NCBI GenBank assembly: GCA_024220505.1
Contig: JAKZZE010000003.1
Location: forward strand, 372,001 to 436,000
Length of the DNA: 64,000 nucleotides
Direction of reading: 5' to 3'
From: Rhizopus arrhizus
Taxonomy: Eukaryota; Mucoromycota; Mucoromycetes; Mucorales; Rhizopodaceae
Under the pieces are notes generated by a model that ran no database searches, had not been told where the DNA came from, and saw only the letters and a program-made list of their open reading frames with translations. The position numbers and the translations under genes are program-made. Of this stretch, positions 1 through 12,337 are shown piece by piece; within the stretch, counting starts at the first letter, position 1; each line of letters starts with the position of its first letter.

Positions 1-110
1 TTTAATTCGATACTGGATTCATCCCAGGGCCTCAGTGGGAGCTGCATCTGAACGAGTGGTTTGCCTTTGCCTTCACAAGCCCATGCATTAAATGTGTTGC
101 TATCAGCCAT
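1..110 (-). CDS. Zinc-type alcohol dehydrogenase, N-terminus only (runs off left edge)
   Basis: The reverse strand from the ATG at 108-110 reads about 36 codons without a stop to the window edge. The residues MADSNTFNAWACEGKGKP, followed by a stretch ending LPLRPWDESS, look like the start of medium-chain zinc-dependent NADP alcohol dehydrogenases of the cinnamyl/YADH-like fungal group, where a short N-terminal strand precedes the catalytic-zinc cysteine. The zinc and cofactor motifs lie outside the window, so the family call rests on the N-terminus alone. The first exon continues past base 1. Confidence 0.6.
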   Translation of the reverse strand, partial: MADSNTFNAWACEGKGKPLVQMQLPLRPWDESSIEL

Positions 111-1241
111 TCTTACTTTTATTTTGTTTACATTCGGTAAAAATTTACTGATCTACTTTTATATTGTTTCTTAGGGTGTATATAGGTACGAATAATACTT
201 TTAAGCATATTCCTTACTTGGAAGAATCGGACGTAAGTCTTTTACCTAATTAGAAGAAGCCAACGTAATAATTTTACCTAATCGGATGAGCTGGTCGTAA
301 GAATTTTGCTGTCTAAAATTCCGCAAATTTCAAATAAAGGGATTTATTTCACCGGATCCTAGAAAACATAAACTCTAAATGAGATTTAATGCATATATCT
401 TCTTTTTTTTTATTTCTTTATTTTAAGTTAATGCTATACAAAAGAATAAAATAAAGAGTTGTAAAGGCAATGCACTTCCTTTTCATAATAAAATTACTGT
501 TTCTCCATAGGAAAAAGCTAATGATAAAACAGAGCTAGAAACAAAGATTGAAAGTCTAGTAAGATTTAATAAAGTATTGAGTGATATTAAGAAGATTTCA
601 AGTGTTATAGAATGGATGGATGCATGACTTCACCATTTTAAGATTAATAGTATCTTCAAAGTGAACCAAGTTCAGTACATGTGTATCCTACATGTAGCAT
701 AGTGTACATGGTTAAGTAAGACTTTATATGCTTCTTGTATCCATTTATAGTTACATAGATGTACCAAACTGCGTCAAAGATACAGAGAAGTATTGTTATT
801 TGTGTATTATTGTTGCTCATTGATTTTTTATTAGGAGAAAGAAGTCGTTATCATAAGCAACTACTCACCATGAAGCATAGTACTCAGGTATACACCGGTT
901 GAGATGATTACACTATTCCGAAATTATTGATATACTTTTGAGAAAAAAATTCGTGCAAATAAAAAATAAAAAAAATGATGCAAAAGTAAAAACAAATTTA
1001 GCGTAGAAGCAGGAAAAAGTTTTGAGCAAAAGTAGATAAAAAATTGGTGCAAAAGATAGAATAAGAACAATAGCAATAATGAGTACATATAATAAAAGAA
1101 AAAAAACCCTCAGTAGGTAGAAAATAGATAATATATCAATATGAAACTTACCAATAACAAGAAAAGTAAAATGATAAAAGGTGCCTCACCCACTCGGTCA
1201 CGACGATAATGCGCTAAGGATAATCATACCACAGAAAAGAA
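111..1241. other. AT-rich stretch, one possible orphan exon
   Basis: No convincing gene is visible. On the plus strand a TTCTCCATAG acceptor-like site ends at 510 and is followed by 39 codons (511-627) that end in TGA and read as a charged helical tail (KANDKTELETKIESL then VRFNKVLSDIKK). It could be the last exon of an unrecognised gene, but no upstream exon was found. From about 940 to 1140 the DNA is mostly A-rich on the plus strand. Confidence 0.3.
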
Positions 1242-1502
1242 CTATTTGTTAATATAAGAAACAATATCAAAGTTGCCATTATCTTGAAGTGCATAGAGAA
1301 ATATGAATTTGGATAAAGAATAAGCATGCGTTGTAGTAGCATGGATTATGTTTACGAACTCCTCCAATCGCTCTCGATACTCCTCGTTCCAGCCAATACC
1401 ATCGATAGATGATTTCACAGATAAAATACGATCATCAGAAGCAAGAGTCCCAGTAGTACTCATGGTGCCAGCTGAAGTACTCGGTTGAGAATCTTCATTC
1501 AT
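1242..1502 (-). pseudogene. Fanzor N-terminal relic
   Basis: From the ATG at 1500-1502 the frame encodes about 86 residues and stops at 1242. An acidic, serine-rich leader (MNEDSQPSTSAG) is followed by a segment with the spacing seen at the N-terminus of the other two Fanzor copies in this window: a hydrophobic helix with H/T pairs (VNIIHATTTHAYSLSKFIFL) and then YINK. The matching segments are VHTTNLLVTHTFAFTKYIYL near 24.1 kb and VVAYTTKAIHVGSLFMNYIF near 46.9 kb. Beyond the stop the same frame gives FFSVV followed by another stop. No RuvC or zinc-finger part is visible nearby, so this is a truncated relic. The call depends on the internal comparison. Confidence 0.5.
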
Positions 1503-2389
1503 GATGAAGGCTAGTATCACTAATGAAATAAGAAAAATGTGAGAGATCAGTTATTATTTTATATTAAGCATGATTTACCTATTTGAATATGTATATAATT
1601 AACACTGCCACAAATTAATAAGGTATGACGTACGATTGATAAAGTAAGAGAAAGAAGGAACTAAAAGGGCTTTGTATAATGTTGTGATTTTTCCAAGTTA
1701 GTGACAACCGAATAAGTCGGAAGCAATAGAACGTTTTAGATAGAAATAAAATGTTCTTTATTAAAGTGTGTTTATTTTAAGGGAGCTTAATCATAATTTC
1801 TTTGTCTTGAGACGCATAATAATCGGGACTTCTCAGAAGACCTATCATGTTGTGTTTCCATTGGCCCATCTCCGTATTTAGTTTTTGTTCCTTTGTTCAT
1901 ATAATTGATACTAACAATGTTTTTGGGTCATAGCATCATTTTGATTAATACTATCAGCAGTGACACTGTGAGTAGAGAAGCAAAAGTTAGATATTGAAAG
2001 GGCTCAACAGAAACACATGCCAATAGATTGTCAAAATATAGAATACCTAAACAAACATTCAAGCCATCAACCCCGATCCAAAATTCAAATACTAAAAAGC
2101 CACGATTATTCTACATCAAGACAAAGAAATGAAGATGTAATTTCTCAAACTAGAAATAATAAGCATGTATAAAGAATAATTATCTTTCTTCTATTAAAAA
2201 GGTCTTATTACTTGTAACTTATTTTGGTTACCAATTCTCTTAAAGGATTACAATAACATTACTTATTCCTTGTTATAGAATATATTTAAGCAAAGCTAAT
2301 GGCTAAATATAATTATGAATCCATCAATAAATGAACAGAAAGAAATGAACATGAGGCGCTCTGTAATAATATAGGAAAATTGGGGGAAG
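1503..2389. other. No gene seen
   Basis: This is AT-rich DNA with stops in all frames. The longest open stretch is roughly 1985-2171 on the plus strand (about 60 codons, rich in Q, N, H and S) and has no recognisable motif. It may be old transposon sequence, since it lies between a Fanzor relic and a transposase relic. Confidence 0.3.
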
Positions 2390-2930
2390 TTGTACTTTTG
2401 CAGATGTACCCAAGACAAGGATCAAAACAATAACTATTTTGGGCGCTATCTCTCCTTATTATGTAATAAACATCAAAGAAAACCAAGGGGACTAGTCCCT
2501 TCGAAGAAGAGAAAGGTAGTAGGTGGTACTCAGGCTGTTGAAAATGCCAAAAGGGGAAATGTAACTAGATACTACAATTTCATTGCAAACGCTGTTGATA
2601 TTTTGTATCAGCAAAGTGATTGAAGAGCAGGTACATTGTTATGTACAATGCTCCTATTCACAAGAATACTGATTTTATAAAATAATTGAGTGATACTGCT
2701 ACCGTTATGTTTGTCTTTCGGTTTACTCCCTTGAGCTCAACCCAATTGGACAGTTTTGGACAGTTTGTAAAAGTAAGCTTAAACGAAAAGAGCTTCTTGC
2801 AGGAAAAGATATAGTCATCTAGAAGTGAAGATGCATACAGCAGAATTCTTTTGAGCAATCTTCAAGGATTTTGTAGAAATCAGCCGCTAGATCGAGAATT
2901 TCTTGAACAGTAAGCCAATGTAGTATTCTT
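2390..2930 (+). pseudogene. Degenerate Tc1/mariner-type DDE transposase
   Basis: Two frames carry decayed pieces of the C-terminal half of an IS630/Tc1-type transposase. The first reads KPRGLVPSKKRKVVGGTQAV, then NVTRYYNFIANAVDIL, which corresponds to the KPKKPASKGTVTGHYMNFIQ region of the intact transposase at 27.7-29.0 kb. After a frame change, 2642-2760 reads MYNAPIHKNTDF and later FTPLSSTQLDSFGQF. These are worn versions of the second-aspartate motif (MDNAPIH) and of the LPPYSPELNPIEQFW motif that holds the last catalytic acid. The catalytic aspartate itself is now tyrosine. In-frame stops and frame shifts make this a dead copy. Confidence 0.65.
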
Positions 2931-5900
2931 TTTCTGAGTTTGAATCAACTTTTATCTTTAAACCACACGAATTTTTTTTCTAAAGATGTATGAATAATTT
3001 GTGAAAATAGTGTATGTCAAACACATAGGTACCTATCCTCAGCCAATATCATTGACAGATCAAATACAAATATTACAAGTATCAGTGCAATTTACAATAT
3101 TTATAGAGTCAAATGTATATATCTTTTGGACGAACGTATTAAAGTTTCAATACGCGATCAGCATATATGAAAGGCATATAAAAATGTACCTTAACAGTAA
3201 TGCTGTTAAAACATAATGGAGAAATCGAAACAATGGAAGGAAGGAAGTAGAAAACAGAAGAAAGCATGAGTATGCTGGCGAACTTAATGCAATCACCGCT
3301 TCTCAAGATTTCAAACTACAATGCCAAGAATTCACGATACGACGAAAAATAACGCAAAAAATAAGAAGCTGTAGGGCTCGTCAACTAGACGTTGATAATG
3401 TAGAAGATAAAAAGAAACCCTTCAATTACCAAAAACAATGAACGCCAAAGTACAGACTAGGCGCAATAGACATAAATAGTATAACATATTTTTTTTAAAA
3501 AAAAACCAAATAAACATGTAGGCTTCTAACCCTAAACAAAACCAGCATGTTACATAATGCACATTTCTTAGACTATTCCTGGCACACTAAAATATATCTA
3601 CTGAGCCGCTGCTTTGTATATTTTCATGAAAAGAGAACTAGTCACCACTAACCGTTAAAATGTAAAAAAAAGTGATTAATCGAGCCATAAACAAATTAAA
3701 GTGAAAATAGGGCTGTTTAAACAGAGGAATACCCCTTACATAGACACACTTGATCGTCTGTTGGATGGCAATTGTGTGCACTACAAGCAAAGGGCCATTA
3801 CAGATAAAAATAGAAAATGTCATGCTCTATGAATAACAAAATGTATAGTAGGATGAATTTCAGAATATAAATCAGTAACATATTCATGTTTATCCTAGAA
3901 AACAAACGTTGAGTACAACAAGAAATATTATTAAAAAAAAAGCTCATATTATGCTAATTGTTGGTTTTCATACAGTAGATATGCACACTGAGAGATGAAT
4001 GCATGTTTATTTTTCAAGACAAATTCTAAGGAGTAGAATATAAATGAATATAATGCGCATTGATCCTCCTCGGTTTACTGAAACCCATAAATTATAGTTA
4101 ATAAGGTTTTAATAGATATATGAATAATAAGGAACTTATATTACCACTAACACAAGTTTAATCTGTTTCCTTCTCAGTAATCGCTTTTCTCTTTGATTTA
4201 TATGTGAGCTTCTCAGCTACTTATTGAATACATCTTTACTGGAGGTGATAAAGCACGACTTACTTAGTAGGTTTATATACACACACATTAAATTTAAAAA
4301 TGTATGTAATTATGATTAAATCTGAGTAGGAGATATTTAAACAACATTTGACTGTACCGATGGTCTTTATGCATTTGTGATTTATATTTTCTAGCCTAAT
4401 TACGCTACTTGCCAACAAATGTCGGTTGTTGTAAGATTTACTAAGAGTACTTATATGGTATTTTAAATAAACAAGCAAATCTAAGAGCAAGATGTTATAA
4501 AAATAATAGTACGGTGTTATAGAACTCAAAGAATCTGGAGTTAAATACAAAGAGAACATAATTACTATGTCTGCATATTGGAATCAAGGAAGGGCAAGAA
4601 TACAGGCTTTTGTAGAAAATAATCACGGGTACAAGCTACTCACCAGACTATGTTTCCATTAAAGAACTTTTTAAAGGTTCATTGACTTGGTTGGAAATGA
4701 AATATAGAAATATAAAACACTAAATCATTATAATTTTATCGCTCATTAGATAGTATCCGTAATGGAGCTGAAAAAGCAAATGTAAGCTATCATTACTAAA
4801 CAAGGGACTTTTCCAAGAAAACAGGCTTTAAAGAACTACGGCCCTTATCTTAACACGAATTGTTTTACCGTCTTCCGACCTAGTGCTGTTTGGCAATAGT
4901 ATAATAAAGTTTAAGGCGTTTTTTTTGTACGCTTAACGCAAAAATTATAAGTAATAAAAAGAGAAAACAGCCGTTTTTTAAGGCTACTACGGTTTCAATA
5001 TAGGTAGAATACTTTCACCGCAATGGAAAAAGATAGCTAAAGATATCTAAATTGAGACATCACTAAAAAAAATGCTGACTTTGCTGTATCATTATACAGC
5101 ACTAGAAAAGAAATTTCACTTCATTTCTTGAACAACCTAATTACTTTCATGATGGGCTCAAAGAATTAAATATTTAATAAATAAATCAAAATAATATAAA
5201 GCACAAGAGCAAGTTACAAATATAAATATTTTTTAAAAAAAGAAAGGAAATTTGAGTTATAAAAGGATACTTCTTCTTTTCTTTGCAATTACTACCTTCA
5301 TTTTGCTTAATATGGATTCAGTAAACTTACTTTAGACTAATAGTTCTAAAGAACCTCATGTCTCCTTTAAAATATTCCTGTAAGATTTTATTTACATGAA
5401 ACACCTTGTAAGCCCGTGTATCAGGGCATTGTGTATTTAGTTTATTTTGAGATGTGCCCAACATATCTGTTAATAGTAAAGTCATGATATCAGCTTTTGG
5501 GGGTTTTTTTTCAGTATATTCTTGATACACTATTATTTTACTCGAATAAGTTAAATTTCAAAATGATTTAAAAGAGAACAATGCGTTTTTATATTGTCAA
5601 TATATCTACAATAGTGTTATTTGAACTCTTGTTAGATAAAGTAGCGACATATCATTTATACGTCTTTCGTTTCTCTTCACATTTTTACTTGGTAAAGAAA
5701 AAATAAAGTGTATCTCTTAAATGTATTTATACACTAGATTTCACTAATCAACTTTATGAAAATTGAGAGACAGAACAAAGTATAACCTATTATATCATTG
5801 TACATGCTGAATCATTTTGGGTACAAAATTAACAACAAATAAAAATGCATTAGCTTATTCTATCTAACATAAAATAAAATGTATAATTCTTTATGAAATC

Positions 5901-6080
5901 AATGTTCAAGCAAGTCTTGCTTTTGTAATAGAAAGGAAATAACGGAAAATGATATTTCTTTTTCAGCTTGTTCATGATCACGAGACCGTGGTAAATTAAA
6001 GTTATCTTATTTTTTTGACTTTTGAAACATAAATAGAGAGCAATTGTTCTTCTTTCTCTCTTCTTCTTCTGCAAAATTGA
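2931..6080. other. Long AT-rich intergenic region, no gene recognised
   Basis: About 3.1 kb upstream of the phenylalanine hydroxylase gene shows only short chance reading frames. One open stretch on the plus strand at about 3220-3441 (roughly 70 codons, basic, ending KKPFNYQKQ) has no known motif. Poly-A and poly-T runs are frequent. The last 60 bases before the hydroxylase ATG are pyrimidine-rich (TTGTTCTTCTTTCTCTCTTC), like the leaders of other genes in this window, and probably form its core promoter or 5' leader. Confidence 0.4.
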
Positions 6081-7685
6081 ATGATGTTTACAACTGCACC
6101 CTCTAACTCTAACAAGGACACTTTGAAGACTACCTTGTGCTTTTCAATCACTGATCAAGTTGGTGCTCTTGAAAACTGTTTGGCTGCTATTAAGGCTATG
6201 GACATCTCACTTACCCGTATTGAGTCGTAAAGTTTTATTTCTTAAAAAAAAGGTTGGAAGAGAAATCTAATCAAATTTCTTTTTCTTCTAATTTAGACGC
6301 CCTAGTCGTACAAATGAATGGGACTATGATTTTTTTGTTGATTTTGATGCAAAAAGTGCTAGTCAAGTCAATCAAGTAATAACTAGCCTCGGTAAGCACA
6401 CGAAGGAAGTCCGTGTTATTGGAGCCGACGCAACCGCTGCTGGTAAGACAGAAACCCTTAAAGTCCTATACACCGTTAATGTGTGAGAAAATTACTTTAT
6501 TTAGACAGTGTGCCCTGGTTCCCACGCAAATTGACAGATCTTGATAGCTTTGCTGAAAAAGTATTAGAAATGGGTGAAGAGCTCAGTAAGTTACTACAAC
6601 TGTTACCCTTTTATTTTACTCATTCTCCGTATAGGTTCTGACCATCCTGGTGCTAATGATCCTGTTTACCGTGCTAGACGAGCTGAAATTACTCGTATTG
6701 CCAAAACACACCGTACAGGTCAGCCTGTACCTGAAATCGAATACACTGCTGAAGAGAATGAAACTTGGGGTAAAGTGTTCCGTCAATTGACTTCCATGTA
6801 TTCTACCCATGCTTGTCGTGAGCATCAGTATGTCCTGCCCTTGCTGATTCAAAACTGTGGATACAATGATAGGCAAATCCCTCAAATTGAACATGTCTCA
6901 AGATTCTTAAAGGACTGTACCGGGTTTACCATTCGCCCTGTGATGGGATTGCTATCAAGTCGTGACTTTTTGAATGCCTTTGCTTTCAGAGTGTTTTATT
7001 CTACTCAATACATTCGTCACTCCTCAAAGCCTTATTATACACCTGAACCTGACGTTTGTCATGAATTATTGGGACATGCTCCACTGGTAAGATATATAAT
7101 AGATTGGGAAATGTATCTTGTTTCACTCATGCTTTTGGTGTACAGTTTGCTGATCCCGATTTTGCGGATTTCTCGCAAGAAATTGGTTTGGCATCACTTG
7201 GTGCATCTGATGAAGATATTCAAAAATTAGCAACCATCTTTTGGTTTACAGTTGAGTTTGGTATCTGTCGACAAGGAGGAGAATTGAAAGCTTATGGTGC
7301 AGGCTTGTTAAGTTCGTTTGGTGAGTTAGAATATTGTTTGTCAGATAAACCAGAGCATAGACCATTTGATCCGGAAAAAACGGCTGTACAAAAATACCCA
7401 ATTACTGAGTTTCAACCTGTAAGTGTCAAAAAAAGGAAAAGGGAAAAAGAAAAACATAAACTAAAAAACATTTTACAGGTTTATTTTGTAGCAGAATCAT
7501 TTAAGGATGCTCAAGAGAAAGTACGTGATTTTGCGGCAAATATGAATAGACCCTTTTCAGTTCGATATAACGCATTAACACAATCCATTGAAGTATTGGA
7601 CAATAAGGAAAAAATAGTTCGATTTGCCAAGAGCATTCGTGATGACATGAAAACTTTGACGAATGTATTAGAATCACTTGGTTAA
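6081..7685 (+). CDS. PAH: Phenylalanine-4-hydroxylase (pterin-dependent aromatic amino acid hydroxylase)
   Basis: The enzyme converts phenylalanine to tyrosine with tetrahydrobiopterin, O2 and non-haem iron. Six exons are inferred: 6081-6226, 6297-6442, 6505-6585, 6635-7086, 7146-7418 and 7479-7685, all with GT...AG junctions that keep the frame. Exons 1 and 2 encode an ACT-type regulatory domain ([20 protein letters not shown]). Exon 4 holds the catalytic core with the iron ligands in [15 protein letters not shown], and exon 5 supplies the third ligand in [20 protein letters not shown]. The last exon matches the short C-terminal helical region of the family. Two adjacent ATGs open the frame (6081 and 6084). 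The gene is convergent with TSR1, only 87 bp away, and AATAAA-like A-rich DNA follows the stop. Animal enzymes have the same domain order, and known fungal examples come from early-diverging lineages such as Mortierella. Confidence 0.95.
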
Positions 7686-7772
7686 TCAAGTTGTTTTATA
7701 TGATGCATATAAATAAAAAAAAAGTGCTTTTTTTTTTAATTTATTAAATCTAAAATGGGGGGGGGAGAAAGA

Positions 7773-10269
7773 TTAATTATGAACAAGTTGAAGTGGTAAT
7801 CCTCCTTTGTAGAGTTCCGTATTCCATTTAGGAAATATACGCTTATAAAGACACATCATCACAGTATCTTGTTGTGTTAAAGTTCCATCAAATATACATT
7901 TCATATAACCGTGTGTACCCAGAGACTCTTTTATGTGTCCTACTCGGCCGTATTTTGTTGATAATTGAATGGGCTTAAACCAATAAATATCTTCCACATT
8001 GAAAAACATAAAACGAACCACTGCTGATCGTTTGTGAATCTTGTATGGATGTCCACTCAAAATGATACGTTTGGCAATGATACGTTTGACATCAATATTC
8101 ATGAATGTACCTGTAGACACTAAGATAGGTTCTATATAAATTGATAGTTAATTTCCATCCTTCTTTTACATTATTTATTATTTACCATTAGGATTTTCTG
8201 TTTCCTTGTAAAACGTCACTGGTGTTTTTCCAAATGCAATGGGGCCATATACTGTGGCAACGTAAGATCGGCCCAACTGAATGAATCTTTCAAATTTATG
8301 GACATTATTAGAACCTTTGTTTGTATTTTGGGAATAAACTGGTTTAACATTGTATCTTCTGAACCCCATATGCATAACCATTGGATCCTATACTTACAAA
8401 TTAATAAACAAGTCAATTTGTAACCATCACTTTTTACCTTAGATTTAACTGGTTCTTCATATGCATTGTCTCTTTGCAGCTGTATATTAAGCAGTGACAT
8501 TTTATGTTCATATTGTAAAAGACCAAAAACAACATAAGGTCTTGTTCTATCATAAGCCTCTAAATATAGAAATAAATTAGTATCTCTTTCAAGAAATAAA
8601 ACAAGTATTTACGGAAAGCTTGGATAGGGACATTGCTAATCCAAATGGTAATTCGTTGACCTGGTTTAACATTGCCAACAATAGCTTGATTCAACACTCG
8701 AGACTTTGTGCGATTATAATTTTCAAATCGAAAGATTCTTGCATAGTCAACAGGCAAATTCTCAAAGGGATCCCAAGGCGAAGTTCTAAAGGATTGAAGA
8801 CCACGATAACGAGCAAAACGCTCTCTGGCAGGAACGTGCATAGGTGTATCAATTTCATCAGGGAAATCATTATGCAATTGGTATTCGTCTTGTCTTTGCT
8901 TGAGATATTCTTCGTATTGTCTAGCTTCTTCTTCAGCATCAAACTCGTCTTCATCTTGCTTTTTGCCATCCATCTCAATTTCTTCATACTCATCATCATC
9001 CACGGGAAAGGATGCGGGTTGAACAATATCCTCCTCATCATCAACTTCCTCCATCATTATTTCGTCGTTGTCTTCATCTTCAAAATCATCTTCGCTATAA
9101 TTTTGATCGTCTTCATCTACAATCCAAGCGGCTTGGTAGGAAGAAGTTCCCTTGGGCACACGCTTCAAGTTTTCATCTGTATCCATGCCACGCATACGAC
9201 GTACTCTCTCATCTGCTTCGGCCATTTCTTCTTCAGTAGGCCATGTTTGCTCATTATCCATGAAATCAGGCTCATTTTCAGCAACCAAATCATCTTGCTC
9301 ATCAGGCTTTGGGGTATCTAACAATTCGGCATCAACTTCCATATCTCCTTGGTAAGAGCCACCAAGAGGTGAGCTAGTAATTTGCTGAATTTGGAAATCG
9401 CCAAAGTTTTGAAGGTGAACGAGTCTGTTGGCATTAAAGGGGTTACCGCGTGCATAACCTGTCACTTTAAGTATGCCTCGCTCAGGAGTGAGAGGGTCAT
9501 AGGCTACCTCTTCAGCCAACATATAAGGATGATGATCACGCCATGACATCGGCTTGGGACGTTGAGAAGTGATGAAACGTAAAGCGTTCAAGGCATCTGT
9601 ATCATTGTCGAGTGTGAAAAGGTGTTCCTCTTCTGGGAAAAACTGCTGAACAAAGGCTGTCAATGATTTCTTAGTGCTGTTGCGAAGTTTTTGTGGTACT
9701 CTTTCGATGTTTTGTACTACAGGGACAACATTTACCAAACCTTGGTTCAATATACCCAAGAGACAATTGGTACCAAACTTATCTACTTCTACATCAGACG
9801 ACATTAACAAGATACCAAAGTCGGCTACTTTGAAAGCATCGAGTATATCCAAAAAATTGCGTTTGAGTGGTACAAGCTGAATCTTTTGTTTAAATCGTTC
9901 TACATGCAATACAGTTGGTTCCTCAAGGGCGTTCTTGGGAACCTCTTGGCCAAGCGATCTATAAAGGGCACTAATTGCGCTGTCAACTTCACTGTCAGGA
10001 CACAGTGGCAAGACAGGGACGATCTTGGGCGCACCTTGACGGCCTTCAAAGATACGACTCGTACGTGTGATCTCTTCTCGCTTCTTTTGTTGCAATATTT
10101 TGGCAGCATGTCGACGATCAGTTTTAGAAAGTGACTTTAAACCTCCTTGTTTGACAGATGCTCGGTTCACTTTACCCTTTGAAACTTCTTTCAACGCACC
10201 CTTGCTTGCATGACGACTCTTGAAGGGCTTATTGGACTGATGCAAACTACCAGGTCTGTGGCGGTGCAT
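7773..10269 (-). CDS. TSR1: Ribosome biogenesis protein TSR1
   Basis: TSR1 is a GTPase-like but catalytically inactive factor that holds the 40S precursor during late cytoplasmic maturation. The start at 10267-10269 is chosen because [14 protein letters not shown] followed by [20 protein letters not shown] matches the basic family N-terminus; the open frame continues upstream to 10386 without homology. The first long exon (10269 to about 8613) contains the AARP2CN-like segment and an acidic central region ([19 protein letters not shown]). It ends at [20 protein letters not shown] and [15 protein letters not shown]. Three further exons carry the conserved C-terminal block: [29 protein letters not shown]; and [20 protein letters not shown] with KWGRxGH-like [18 protein letters not shown] and YKRIFPKW. 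It is divergent from the WDR53-like gene and convergent with PAH. Confidence 0.95.
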
Positions 10270-10415
10270 TATGCTGGGTCTTTTAACAATAAAAAAAAAA
10301 CTTTTTTCCAAAACTTTTTGTTTTCTATGATGGTTCATTAAACCGTCACAGTTTATCGTGACAGTGGCAAAGCTCCTGCAAATCAATTGACAAAAAAAGG
10401 GCTTTTTGAAAACTA
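10270..10415. promoter_or_regulatory. Short shared promoter between TSR1 and the WDR53-like gene
   Basis: The two start codons are only 146 bp apart and point away from each other, so both promoters must lie here or overlap the coding sequences. An A10 run at 10291-10300 and a short A7 run at 10392-10398 are present. No TATA box is obvious. Coordinated expression is an inference from the arrangement alone. Confidence 0.45.
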
Positions 10416-11912
10416 ATGACCAACATCGAGCCTTTACACGAGTTAAAAGGACATAAAGGTCCAGTACTTACATTAGATTACTCTAGAATCTCTTGTATTG
10501 GAGAACATGTACTTGCTTCTGGATCAGGTTTTTATTTTTCCTTTTCAACCAAAATCATAGAAACAAACCTTTTTATGTTTTAATAGAAGATAACACTTGT
10601 CGTATATGGGATCTGAGAAGCAATAAAGCTATCAAAGGCATAAATAATTTGAACGAACCAGTAAAAAAGAAAAAAGCGATGAAAACCTCTCCATATTTAT
10701 ATTTTTTTTGCCTAGGTAACCTCAGTAAAATTCGCAAAAAAAGCGAATTTACCGTTGCTTTATCTTTCCTCGGGAAACAAGGTGATAGTACATTCTCATA
10801 ATTATTAAAGCATATTGACTGTCTATACCTAAGGTTTATACATATGACTTGAGAACTGATGGTCCACTTTGTACAAAGCCAAATAATACCTACGAGTTTA
10901 GCAATGATGAGATAAATAGCGCAAGTATAAAATGACAAAAAGAGGTAGTAATATTATCTTATACGTTATATATAGATTGATTTGAATGAAAGCAACAAGT
11001 TTCTAGCCACTGCAGATGATGAGGGCTGTGTCAACATAAGTAAGCGTTCATTTTCATAAGAAGCGAAAGAAATCATTAATGCATGTCTAGTCGATCTCAG
11101 TAGTGATAAAATATACAAGAAAACAACAAAAAAGCATCAAACGGTAAGCTTATATATTCATTAAGAGGAAAATTTTCTTATCCATTAAAGATATGTATGG
11201 CGGCCAAGTTTCGCCCTAAGAAATCATGGGATGGTAAGTGCAAAGTACTTATTATTACATCAAGTATTTTCTCACTTTACTAGTATGGTCTGGTGGTATG
11301 GATAGTAAGGTTTACGAATGGGATTTCTCCCGTGGCTCTGTGACGAATATATATGATATGAGTAAGTAGAAAACATCCAATTCGTTGATATTTTTGTCCG
11401 TTATTTACGCACCTCTTTTGTCATTAGATGCAGAAGAACCTTCAGCCGCTCAAATGTTTAATCCTCCGTTTGTATATTCATTAGCCATATCAACCGATGG
11501 AAAATGGATAGCATCTAGTTTGGGCGATTCAACCATCCAATTGATATCTCCACCAAGCAAAAAATCTAAAACTATCAAAAAAGTTCGACTTATGAATGGT
11601 CACAACTCGATGGTCAACTGCTTGTAATTCCTTCTTTTATATGATGTTTCTTTTGCTTAATTAATTTCTAGGTCATTTATTGAACCAAACAAGCTCCTTT
11701 CCGGGGCTGCCAATGGTAAGCTCGCCGTTTGGAGTGATTTTGATAATTCTACAACATCAACAATTGATCCAACACAAAGCTTCCAATTGAAAGGTAACAT
11801 TCATAGATTCAATTGGCTAGAAACCTACGAAATGGATGAGAAGGTTTATATAGCAGCAGCAGGCGTTGGTTTAACCCCTGAATCAGGTGCACTTTGTATT
11901 TATGCATTATAA
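10416..11912 (+). CDS. WD40-repeat protein, WDR53-like
   Basis: At least seven small exons encode a WD40 propeller. The first reads MTNIEPLHELKGHKGPVLTL and ends in VLASGS; the next resumes with EDNTCRIWDLRSNKAI, an ordinary WD repeat. Later exons give VTSVKFAKKSEFTVAL, then VYTYDLRTDG with NDEIN, LATADDEGCVNI, a segment ending AAKFRPKKSWD, VWSGGMDSKVYEWDFSRG, FNPPFVYSLAISTDGKWIAS and LLSGAANGKLAVWSD. The order of these blocks, with NDEIN before LATADD and NPPFVYS before the fifth blade, matches animal and plant WDR53, reported as a CUL4-DDB1 substrate-receptor candidate. The stop is at 11910-11912. RPB10 starts 88 bp downstream on the same strand. Intron boundaries near 10.8-11.1 kb are the least certain. 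Confidence 0.8.
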
Positions 11913-12000
11913 ACTAAGCCACCTGTTTTGTAAAATTATTTACCCAAAAAAGAGCCCCGCTTTGTTTCTCAGTAACTTTTTCTTTCTTGAATAAAATAAA

Positions 12001-12337
12001 ATGATTATTCCTGTCCGTTGTTTCTCATGCGGTAAAGTCATTGGTAATAAATGGGACAACTATTTATCCTTATTACAAGCTGAATATACCGAGGGGTGAG
12101 ATTAAAACAAACAAAAGGTGTAATGATCATGTACCTAATTATTGCGAAAATAGTGAAGCATTAGACGCTCTTGGACTTAAACGCTATTGTTGCAGACGTA
12201 TGGTTTTGACCCACGTTGACTTGATTGAGAAACTCTTGCATTACAATCGTAAGCTGGCTTGTTGAGATCTTTTTGTAAATATTTACTGACTTATTTTGAT
12301 AGCTTTGGAACGTACTAGAGATCGCGGACGCTCCTAG
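12001..12337 (+). CDS. RPB10: RNA polymerases I, II and III subunit Rpb10 (ABC10-beta)
   Basis: Three exons encode the roughly 70-residue zinc-binding subunit common to the three nuclear RNA polymerases. Exon 1 (12001-12095) starts [20 protein letters not shown], giving the first CxxC zinc pair. Exon 2 reads [20 protein letters not shown] and IEKLLHYN, with the CC pair that completes the site. The last exon adds [11 protein letters not shown] and stops at 12335-12337. Both introns (GTGAG...ATAG and GTAAG...ATAG) restore the frame exactly. Length and sequence are typical of the family, one of the most conserved in eukaryotes, so the call is firm. The gene sits 88 bp behind the WDR53-like gene. 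Confidence 0.97.

Noticed and set aside
2931..6080. Short reading frames of 60-99 residues on both strands
   Set aside because: Composition is that of AT-rich noise, none has a recognisable motif, and no splice-consistent chain could be built.
8620..9321. 233-residue plus-strand reading frame
   Set aside because: It is the antisense of the acidic-repeat region of TSR1, which is a clear conserved gene on the other strand.
10270..10386. Extension of TSR1 to the upstream in-frame ATG
   Set aside because: The family N-terminus begins at [11 protein letters not shown]. The upstream 39 codons have no homology and would consume the divergent promoter.
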